Positions 1 to 5,265 of a DNA stretch of 5,717 nt are shown here, piece by piece. The DNA is from an uncultured Verrucomicrobiota bacterium (GTDB lineage: Bacteria > Verrucomicrobiota > Verrucomicrobiia > Limisphaerales > UBA1096). A model generated the notes under the pieces. That model was not told where the DNA came from. It saw only the letters and a program-made list of their open reading frames with translations, and did no database searches. The translations under genes and the position numbers were made by a program. Location: the NCBI GenBank assembly GCA_913045395.1, contig CAJWPV010000118.1, forward strand, positions 1 through 5,717, read 5' to 3'. Position 1 is the first letter of the stretch. The number at the start of each line of letters is the position of its first letter.

Positions 1-1307
1 GCTTGGCGTTCCTCGGCGAGGGCGATGATTTCCGTCGGGGCTTCCTCTTCGTCCGACTCGATGCCAAGGACACTGTTGATGTGTTCCCAGTTGGCCAACT
101 CGGTTGCCGCGCTCTCGGCGTTAAGTTCGTTGGCGGCGAGTTTGCGGTTGGTGTCGCGCACCCAGTCGAACACCGCGCCCCAGGCGGCAGAGACGTTGAG
201 GTCGTCATCCATCGCCTTGGTGAAGCGCGTGACGAGCGGCGAGTCGGTGGCCGGTTCGGCCGCTTGATCAAGCGCGAGTTCACGCAGCTTGGCCGTGCAT
301 TCGTCGATGCGACCAAGCGCGGTCTTTGCGCCGACCAGATTGTCGAGCGTGAAATTGAATGTCTCGCGGTAGTGGGCGGAGATCATCAGGTAACGCACCT
401 CGCGCCCGACGCTGCCCTTGGCCAGGAGATCTCGCAGGGTGAAGAAGTTGCCGAGCGACTTGCTCATCTTTTTGCCATCAACAAGCAGGTGCGCGCCGTG
501 CATCCAGTACTTAACGAATTTTTGCCCGTCGCACTGCAGGCAGGCGCCTTCACTCTGGGCGATCTCGTCCTCGTGGTGGGGGAACACCAAGTCCTCGCCG
601 CCGAGGTGTAGGTCAAAACTGGGCCCGAGCAGTTCCATGCTCATGGCGCTGCACTCGATGTGCCAGCCGGGTCGGCCTTCACCCCACTGGCTGTCCCAAA
701 ACACCTCGCCGTCCTCCGGCACACGGGCCTTCCAGAGGGCAAAGTCGGCGATTGATTCCTTCTCGTACTCGTCGTTGCTGACGCGTTCGCCGGGGCGCAT
801 TGCCTCGAGGTTGAGGTTGAGCAACTGGCCGTACTGGTTTCCGGCTTCGCGGTACTTCTCGATGCTGAAATAAACCGAGCCGTCATTGGTGCGGTAGGCG
901 ATGCCGTTGGACTCGAGCTTTTTTATGAGCTTGATGATCGGGCCGATGAACCCGGTGGCGTGCGGGCGTTCGTCCGGCATTTGGCAGCCAAGTGCCTCGA
1001 GGTCGGCGAAAAATGCCCGCTCGTGTTCGCCGGTGAATTCGGCCAGCGACTTGCCGGACTCGTTGACGCGGCGGATGATTTTGTCCTCCACGTCGGTGAT
1101 GTTCATGACGTGGCGTACGTCGAAGCCGCGGAAGCTAAGGTGGCGTCGGACGATATCGGCAAAGACAAACGTGCGGAAATTCCCAATGTGCGCGAAGTCG
1201 TGCACGGTCGGGCCGCAGCAGTAGAGCCCGACCTTTTTTCCGGCGGGATCCAGCGGTACGAACGTCTCGAGCGAACGTGACAGGGTGTTGAAGACTCTCA
1301 AGCCCAT
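1..1307 (-). CDS. cysS: Cysteinyl-tRNA synthetase, C-terminus cut by window edge
   Basis: Class I aminoacyl-tRNA synthetase that charges tRNA-Cys with cysteine in the cytoplasm. About 435 residues are visible from ATG 1307; bacterial CysRS is usually 460-500, so roughly 25-65 C-terminal residues lie outside. Seen: CCGPTVH at 30-36, the HIGH-type motif HIGN at 40-43, WHIECSAMS at 215-223, FPHHEDE at 242-248 and KMSKS at 280-284. By family knowledge the zinc ligands are C31, C219, H244 and E248, all present. The visible end (ALAEERQA) matches the beginning of the usual C-terminal helix, so nothing suggests a broken gene. The start is supported by the typical N-terminus (LRVFNTLSRSLETF), but there is no Shine-Dalgarno before it. 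It follows the GDH gene on the same strand after 81 nt, perhaps with its own promoter; I see no convincing one. A 14-bp palindrome (261-274) lies in the coding region at residues 345-349. Confidence 0.97.
   Translation of the reverse strand, partial: MGLRVFNTLSRSLETFVPLDPAGKKVGLYCCGPTVHDFAHIGNFRTFVFADIVRRHLSFRGFDVRHVMNITDVEDKIIRRVNESGKSLAEFTGEHERAFFADLEALGCQMPDERPHATGFIGPIIKLIKKLESNGIAYRTNDGSVYFSIEKYREAGNQYGQLLNLNLEAMRPGERVSNDEYEKESIADFALWKARVPEDGEVFWDSQWGEGRPGWHIECSAMSMELLGPSFDLHLGGEDLVFPHHEDEIAQSEGACLQCDGQKFVKYWMHGAHLLVDGKKMSKSLGNFFTLRDLLAKGSVGREVRYLMISAHYRETFNFTLDNLVGAKTALGRIDECTAKLRELALDQAAEPATDSPLVTRFTKAMDDDLNVSAAWGAVFDWVRDTNRKLAANELNAESAATELANWEHINSVLGIESDEEEAPTEIIALAEERQ
89..100. repeat. 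Palindrome AGTTGGCCAACT in cysS
   Basis: Perfect 12-bp palindrome sharing the TTGGCCAA core with the copies at 2896 and 3939 but with different outer arms. It may be a relative or chance. Confidence 0.5.
261..274. repeat. Palindrome CGCTTG-AT-CAAGCG inside cysS
   Basis: Perfect 14-bp palindrome within the coding region. On the minus strand it encodes A-L-D-Q-A (residues 345-349), in a less conserved stretch after the catalytic core. Member of the family described in the findings. Confidence 0.85.
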
Positions 1308-1388
1308 AAAGCGGCGACAGATTAATCGCCCGAGCGCCAAAGTGAAGCTGGAACCGCCGGAAGACGGGGGCGCTTGGTCAAGCGGGGG
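1308..1388. other. Short gap between GDH and cysS
   Basis: 81 nt between two genes read on the minus strand. Apart from the palindrome at 1371-1384 I see no clear promoter, no U-tract terminator and no Shine-Dalgarno for cysS. Confidence 0.7.
1371..1384. repeat. Palindrome CGCTTG-GT-CAAGCG after GDH stop
   Basis: Arms of 6 bp around a GT centre, flanked on both sides by five G on the plus strand. It lies 5 nt beyond the GDH stop codon. It could form a hairpin in the GDH mRNA, but no U-run follows, so a classical terminator is not supported. Confidence 0.85.
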
Positions 1389-2804
1389 TCAAATACCCAT
1401 GCTCTCGTAACGCTTGGCAATGCGCTCGATGCCACAGACGAAGGCGGCTGTGCGGAGGTCGATGACGTCTTCGCGGGCGTTGAAGATGTCGCGAATATTG
1501 TTGTAGGCATTGCGCATGGTGTCGTCGAGGCCGGAGCGGACGAGGGCGAGTTCGTCCGAGCCGGTGGTGAGTTGGTCGCGGATTTCCGGCGGGACGGTGG
1601 TGTTGAGCATCTTTTCGAGGGCCTCGACGATCATCTGGCCGCGGCGCTCCTCGTTACGGCGTTCGAGGTAGCCAAAGCGGATGCGCGCAAGGTTTTTCAC
1701 CCACTCGAAGTAGGAGACGGTGACGCCGCCGGCGTTGAGGTAGGCGTCCGGGATAATGACCGTGCCCTTTTCGCGGAGAATCTCATCGGCGGCGAAGGTA
1801 ACCGGGCCGTTGGCTGCCTCGGCGATGAGCGGGGCCTGGATTCGGGCGGCGTTTTTGAGGGTGATGACGCCCTCCATTGCCGCGGGGATGAGAATGTCGC
1901 ACTCGGTCTCGAGCACTGACGCGCCGTCTTCGGTGTAGTCCGCGCCGGGGTAACCCTTCACGCCTTGGTTTTCGGCGATATGGGCCTTGACCGCCTCGAC
2001 GTCAAGCCCGTCGGCGGAACGGATCGCGCCGTCGCGCTCGATGATGGCGGTGATCTTAGCGCCGTCCTCCCCACTCAGAAACTTGGCAGCGTGGTAGCCG
2101 ACGTTGCCGAGACCCTGCACGACTATGCGTTTACCCTCGATTGTGCCGTTGAGTCTGGCGCGGGTGACGTCATCGGGGTGGCGGAAGAATTCCCGTAGGC
2201 CGTATTGAACGCCGCGGCCGGTTGCCTCGATGCGCCCGTCGATGCCACCAAGGTGCACCGGCTTGCCGGTCACGCAGCCCATGCCGTTTGCCTGCTCGGG
2301 GAACAGGGACTGGTACGTGTCGGAAATCCAGCCCATCTCGCGTTCGCCGGTGCCCATGTCGGGGGCGGGCACGTTGAGGCTTGGGTGAATGAGGTCGCGT
2401 TTGGCCAATTCCTGCGTGAAGCGGCGGGTTATTTTCTCGAGATCCTTTTCACTGTACTGCCTTGGGTCGATCTTGAGCGCGCCCTTGGAGCCACCGAACG
2501 GGATCATCACGATGGCGCACTTGTATGACATCAGCGACGCCAGCGCCTCGACCTCGTCCTGGTTGGCGAAGTCGGCGTAACGGATGCCGCCCTTGACCGG
2601 CAGGATGTGTTCGCTGTGGACGGCGCGCCAGCCGGTAAATACCTCGTAGCGGTCGCCCAGCTTGACGCCGAACTGCACCTGATATACCGAGTTGCAGCTC
2701 CGGATCTGATCGGCGAGACCAAGCGGCAGGTCCATGGTGGCGGTGGCGCGGTCGAACATCCGGTCGACGCTTTCGCGGAAGGAGAGTTCCTGGGTATCAT
2801 TCAT
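1389..2804 (-). CDS. gdhA: Glutamate dehydrogenase, mitochondrial-like type
   Basis: Reversible oxidative deamination of glutamate to 2-oxoglutarate and ammonium in the cytoplasm, linking nitrogen and TCA metabolism. 471 residues from ATG 2804. N-terminal ELFV dimerisation domain at about 40-175: PVKGGIR (K71) and SYKCA (K95) bind substrate, PFGGSKG holds the catalytic lysine K107, and PAPDMGTGERE holds D149. C-terminal Rossmann domain with GLGNVG at 231-236, then NAGGVTVSYFEWVKN at 357-371. Similarity to animal GDH, as I remember it, is striking: LEKITRRFT near 122, VTGKP near 178, and DLRTAAF near the end. Between SYFEWVKN and DLRTAA it has 77 residues, roughly 40 more than archaeal GDH as I recall it, in the place of the animal antenna. 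Coenzyme preference (NAD or NADP) cannot be judged here. A TTG 42 nt upstream (2846) is in frame, but ATG 2804 is preferred. No Shine-Dalgarno is visible. Confidence 0.95.
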   Translation of the reverse strand: MNDTQELSFRESVDRMFDRATATMDLPLGLADQIRSCNSVYQVQFGVKLGDRYEVFTGWRAVHSEHILPVKGGIRYADFANQDEVEALASLMSYKCAIVMIPFGGSKGALKIDPRQYSEKDLEKITRRFTQELAKRDLIHPSLNVPAPDMGTGEREMGWISDTYQSLFPEQANGMGCVTGKPVHLGGIDGRIEATGRGVQYGLREFFRHPDDVTRARLNGTIEGKRIVVQGLGNVGYHAAKFLSGEDGAKITAIIERDGAIRSADGLDVEAVKAHIAENQGVKGYPGADYTEDGASVLETECDILIPAAMEGVITLKNAARIQAPLIAEAANGPVTFAADEILREKGTVIIPDAYLNAGGVTVSYFEWVKNLARIRFGYLERRNEERRGQMIVEALEKMLNTTVPPEIRDQLTTGSDELALVRSGLDDTMRNAYNNIRDIFNAREDVIDLRTAAFVCGIERIAKRYESMGI

Positions 2805-2895
2805 GATTGAGTTGGATTGCTGTTCGACGATAGCGCGTAAAGCCAAGCTATGTGAGACTCATTTGTAAACAGAATAATTGCGTTCGAGAGCCGTA

Positions 2896-2909
2896 CGCTT
2901 GGCCAAGCG
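2896..2909. repeat. Palindrome CGCTTG-GC-CAAGCG in divergent gap
   Basis: Perfect 14-bp palindrome in the GDH/ctaA control region, 52 nt from the CRP-like site. Its right half continues as CCAAGCGCGGTC (2903-2914), the same 12 bases as at 313-324 in cysS. Confidence 0.85.
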
Positions 2910-2960
2910 CGGTCGGGGAGTTGGGTATAGTCGAGCAGAGAAAATCGTTGTTGAGGTCAG

Positions 2961-2980
2961 ATTGTGAATCATTTCACAAT
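2961..2980. promoter_or_regulatory. CRP/FNR-family-like operator
   Basis: An 8-bp inverted repeat, ATTGTGAA and TTCACAAT, separated by 4 nt. Within it, TGTGA (2963-2967), six bases, and TCACA (2974-2978) fit the E. coli CRP pattern exactly. It ends 95 nt before the ctaA start and just upstream of the possible -35 at 2985. If transcription began near 3020, its centre would be near -50, not a standard CRP activation position, so the start site or the mode of action (activation, repression, or control of the divergent GDH gene) is open. The regulator in this organism is unknown. Confidence 0.6.
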
Positions 2981-2984
2981 GAAG

Positions 2985-3013
2985 TTGCCGTGCCTTTTTT
3001 ACGGTGGTATGTT
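2985..3013 (+). promoter_or_regulatory. Possible sigma-70-type promoter for ctaA
   Basis: TTGCCG (2985-2990) and TATGTT (3008-3013) are separated by 17 bases, each matching four of six consensus positions. It lies immediately downstream of the CRP-like site. It would give a leader of about 55 nt. A match of this quality can occur by chance. Confidence 0.35.
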
Positions 3014-3029
3014 TAGCGCGGCCTGAATC

Positions 3030-3054
3030 AAAAACGGGTTAAAACCCATTTTTT
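3030..3054. terminator. Small hairpin with T-run in the ctaA leader
   Basis: GGGT (3036-3039), loop TAAA, ACCC (3044-3047), extended beyond a C/A mismatch by A5 (3030-3034) against T5, with six T at 3049-3054. The shape resembles a weak terminator readable in either direction, but the GC stem is only about 4 bp. It lies 21 nt before the ctaA start, so it could be an attenuator, influence ribosome access, or be chance. Confidence 0.25.
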
Positions 3055-3075
3055 GCTGATTCGCTTCGTTTTTTG

Positions 3076-4224
3076 ATGTCTGCTCGAACGCAGGATACCC
3101 CTTGGTTGCATCGGTTCGCCATTGTCACAGCAATGGCGACGCTCGTTCTCATTGGATTTGGCGGCTTGGTGACGAGCAAGGGGGTGGGGATGGCGGTGCC
3201 GGATTGGCCCAACACCTTCGGATACAACATGTTTTTGGTGCCATTCGATGAGTGGCTCGGGAAGTTCGGGATTTTTGAGGAACATTCACATCGGTTGGTG
3301 GCGTCGTTTGTCGGTCTGTTAACGATCGTTTTGGCCGCTTGGCTCTGGGTGAAAGACTCACGCAAATGGGTGCGCCTGCTCGGGATCGGTGCGCTAGTGC
3401 TGGTCGTGGCCCAGGGGGTGCTCGGCGGTCTGCGGGTGACTGAGATCAACCAAAACCTGGGGCTGATTCACGGTGCCGTGGCGCAGCTGTTCTTGATTTT
3501 GGTTTGTGGGATTGCACTGGTCACCAGCAGTTGGTGGCGTCGGGTGAACGTGAGCGAGGCTGACGGAGCCAGTTTTGAGGCACTCAAGGGTATCTTGGTG
3601 GCAGTGATTTGCCTGGTTTTTGTGCAACTACTGCTCGGTGCCACGATGCGGCATCAGCACGCCGGCCTGGCGATCTGGGATTTTCCGCTGGCGCACGGTC
3701 AGGTTTGGCCGGCGACGGATGAGGTATCCATCGCTCGGTACAACGAGAACCGTGTCGAATTACAAAGGAACCTCCACGTCCAAAACCAGTTGTACGACGC
3801 GAAGGGGGACCCGCAGGTGTTTCTCGCCAGTGGACGAGAGATCTTATCGTGGCACCTCTGGCTGCAGATGCTACATCGGCTGGGTGCGATGGCGACGCTG
3901 GCCTTGGCGGTGACGTTGGTGGTGAAGGCGCGTCGTTGGCTTGGCCAAGCGCACGGTTTTACAAAAGCCGGTTATACGTTGCTGGCGATGATTGTTGCAC
4001 AGGCCGGCATGGGGATCTGGACGATTTTGAGCAACAAGGCGGCGGACGTGGCCACGGGGCATGTGGTGCTTGGCGCGGCGTGCCTGGGACTGGGAAGTTT
4101 GCTGCTGCTGGCGGCCAGGCGCTGCGCGTTTGTCGCCGATCCAGCCAACGCGGCGGAGCGCTTGACCAAGCGCAGTGATGATGCTGGGGTTGACACCGGC
4201 CAAGCGGCAGCAGTGGCCGTGTAG
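3076..4224 (+). CDS. ctaA: Heme A synthase (COX15/CtaA family)
   Basis: Membrane enzyme that oxidises the C8 methyl of heme O to the formyl group of heme A for aa3-type oxidase. 382 residues from ATG 3076; a TTG just before it (3073) is less likely. Eight hydrophobic segments are visible, near 12-34, 72-92, 98-121, 130-153, 170-193, 262-285, 298-319 and 325-348, in two four-helix halves. The four expected heme-ligand histidines are present: H72 in an ExxHR motif with E69, H132 (LIHG), H267 (MLHRLG) and H329 (TGHVVLG). The two halves echo each other (GMAVPDWP at 38-45, AGLAIWDFP at 196-204). The Bacillus-type external cysteine pair is absent from the first loop, so this looks like the Cys-less class. 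A long outer loop lies at about 205-258, and the C-terminal tail after 348 is polar and Ala-rich. ctaB begins 9 nt after the stop, so co-transcription and coupling are likely. No Shine-Dalgarno. Confidence 0.94.
   Translation: MSARTQDTPWLHRFAIVTAMATLVLIGFGGLVTSKGVGMAVPDWPNTFGYNMFLVPFDEWLGKFGIFEEHSHRLVASFVGLLTIVLAAWLWVKDSRKWVRLLGIGALVLVVAQGVLGGLRVTEINQNLGLIHGAVAQLFLILVCGIALVTSSWWRRVNVSEADGASFEALKGILVAVICLVFVQLLLGATMRHQHAGLAIWDFPLAHGQVWPATDEVSIARYNENRVELQRNLHVQNQLYDAKGDPQVFLASGREILSWHLWLQMLHRLGAMATLALAVTLVVKARRWLGQAHGFTKAGYTLLAMIVAQAGMGIWTILSNKAADVATGHVVLGAACLGLGSLLLLAARRCAFVADPANAAERLTKRSDDAGVDTGQAAAVAV
3939..3950. repeat. Core palindrome GCTTGGCCAAGC inside ctaA
   Basis: 12-bp perfect core of the palindrome family; the outer C/G pair is broken at 3938. 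It encodes part of W-L-G-Q-A (near residues 288-292), in the loop between two membrane segments. Confidence 0.8.
4158..4173. repeat. Palindrome GCGCTTG-AC-CAAGCGC in ctaA tail
   Basis: Seven-base arms around an AC centre. It encodes part of E-R-L-T-K-R (residues 361-366) in the polar C-terminal tail after the last membrane segment, read in a different frame from the copy at 3939-3950. A further half-site, CCAAGCG, follows at 4200-4206. Confidence 0.85.
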
Positions 4225-4233
4225 ATTTTATTG

Positions 4234-5148
4234 ATGGGAAGCACAGTTCAACAGACTCAAAAAAATCATGGAGAGCGGGTGAGGGCCTGGTCGGTATTTT
4301 CCGAGTTGGTTAAGCTGCGGCTGACGACGCTGGTGCTGATCACCACGTTGGTTGGTTTTTATGCAGGGCTCAATTCCGAGAGCGGCGGTCTGGCGCAGAA
4401 CCTTGCCAAGCTTGGCCTGACGCTGTTGGGCACCGGGTTGCTGGCGGCTGGCGCGGCGATCCTGAACCAGTATCTCGAGCGCGATCACGACGCACGGATG
4501 GAGCGCACAGCCAGGCGACCTTTGCCGAGCGGGACTATCGGTGCAGAAGCGGCGTTGCTGCTTGGCGGCGCCTGCTCGGTGGTCGGACTATTGGCCCTGG
4601 CCGCCTGGGTGAATTTGCTGGTGTCGGTACTCGGCGCTGTGACGCTGGTCACTTACCTGTTCATCTACACGCCGCTCAAGCGCAAGTCGGAGTGGAATAC
4701 AGTTATTGGGGCGATTCCCGGAGCGCTGCCGCCGCTTATGGGGTGGGCCGCGGCCCGGGGCGGGGTGGATCCGCTGGGCTGGATTTTGTTCGGGATTTTG
4801 TTTTTCTGGCAGATGCCGCATTTCATGGCGATCGCCTGGATGTACCGTGATGACTACGAGAAGGCCGGCTTCGTGATGATGCCAAGCGCGGCTGATGGCG
4901 GGGCGCGGACCGGACGGCAGGCGATCAGTCACACCCTCTTTTTGTGCATTGCCAGCCTGATGCCGTTTACGATGAAACTGGCCGGGGCGGTTTACGTTTC
5001 CGGGGCGGTGCTGCTGGGAGGGCTTTTTTTGTGGGCCGCAGTGCGGTTTTCGCGACAGTTGACGAGGCAAAGCGCACGGGTTCTGTTTTTCGCTTCCATT
5101 ATTTACCTGCCACTACTGCTGGGATTGATGGTGGTGGATAAAAACTGA
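4234..5148 (+). CDS. ctaB: Heme O synthase (protoheme IX farnesyltransferase)
   Basis: UbiA-family prenyltransferase in the membrane that attaches farnesyl to heme B, giving heme O, the substrate of CtaA. Also called cyoE. 304 residues from ATG 4234, close to the usual 280-310. Seen: first Asp-rich motif N78...ERDHD (82-86) followed by MERTARRPLPSG (89-100); YTPLKRKSEWNTVIGAIPG at 145-163; PPLMGW at 166-171; and the second polar loop FFWQMPHF (190-197) with YRDDYEKAG at 204-212. Many hydrophobic segments fit a multi-helix UbiA fold. It follows ctaA after 9 nt. The start is uncertain: GTG 4279 is in frame (residue 16) and has GGAG five bases before it, which would give 289 residues and still leave the conserved core whole. 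The N-terminal 18 residues are hydrophilic and would be dispensable. Confidence 0.96.
   Translation: MGSTVQQTQKNHGERVRAWSVFSELVKLRLTTLVLITTLVGFYAGLNSESGGLAQNLAKLGLTLLGTGLLAAGAAILNQYLERDHDARMERTARRPLPSGTIGAEAALLLGGACSVVGLLALAAWVNLLVSVLGAVTLVTYLFIYTPLKRKSEWNTVIGAIPGALPPLMGWAAARGGVDPLGWILFGILFFWQMPHFMAIAWMYRDDYEKAGFVMMPSAADGGARTGRQAISHTLFLCIASLMPFTMKLAGAVYVSGAVLLGGLFLWAAVRFSRQLTRQSARVLFFASIIYLPLLLGLMVVDKN
4405..4416. repeat. Palindrome GCCAAGCTTGGC in ctaB
   Basis: Perfect 12-bp palindrome with the two half-sites in the opposite order (CCAAG before CTTGG). It encodes part of L-A-K-L-G-L (residues 57-62). Confidence 0.55.
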
Positions 5149-5265
5149 AAATATGATACAGAGACAGGTCGCGATTGACAACGAGGTCGTCGAGTCGATA
5201 GGCTCCCCCGCTTTAGGTTCGCGCCACGCTAGGAGAAAGAAGGATTTTTTTAAGTTTAATCAACG
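5149..5265 (+). promoter_or_regulatory. ctaB-ctaD spacer and ctaD leader
   Basis: 117 nt with no gene and no terminator after ctaB. It holds a possible promoter (5175-5204), a purine run AGGAGAAAGAAGGA (5231-5244) and seven T at 5245-5251. The purine run would suit a Shine-Dalgarno but ends 21 nt before ATG 5266, too far for normal use. Confidence 0.6.
5175..5204 (+). promoter_or_regulatory. Possible ctaD promoter
   Basis: A perfect TTGACA -35 (5175-5180), then 18 bases, then TAGGCT (5199-5204), which matches TATAAT at only three of six positions. If used, ctaD would have a leader of about 55 nt and could be expressed apart from ctaAB. The weak -10 keeps this tentative. Confidence 0.33.

Larger units (their letters stand above)
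2805..3075. promoter_or_regulatory. Divergent control region between GDH and ctaA
   Basis: 271 nt without a credible gene, more AT-rich on the ctaA side. It must hold the promoters for the GDH gene (leftward) and ctaA (rightward). It contains the palindrome at 2896-2909, a CRP/FNR-like site at 2961-2980, a possible ctaA promoter at 2985-3013 and a small hairpin with a T-run at 3030-3054. No convincing -35/-10 pair was found for the GDH side. Confidence 0.8.

Noticed and set aside
3..611. Long plus-strand open frame opposite cysS
   Set aside because: The minus strand encodes CysS here with HIGN, KMSKS and zinc-ligand motifs; the plus-strand frame shows no family motif.
1371..1384. Intrinsic terminator for the GDH gene
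   Set aside because: A hairpin is possible, but C-runs and no U-tract follow it on the GDH strand, and the same palindrome occurs inside genes.
1374..1919. Plus-strand open frame opposite GDH
   Set aside because: It is antisense to the GDH Rossmann and C-terminal region, its Val/Gly/Asp-rich composition is typical of a shadow frame, and it has no start signal.
2805..2846. 14-residue N-terminal extension of GDH from TTG 2846
   Set aside because: ATG 2804 gives a normal GDH beginning; the extension has no motif and would need a TTG start without a Shine-Dalgarno.
261..4173. CRISPR array or transposon ends formed by the palindromes
   Set aside because: Spacing is irregular (hundreds to over a thousand bases), the units are only 12-16 bp, there is no transposase, and no target duplications were seen.
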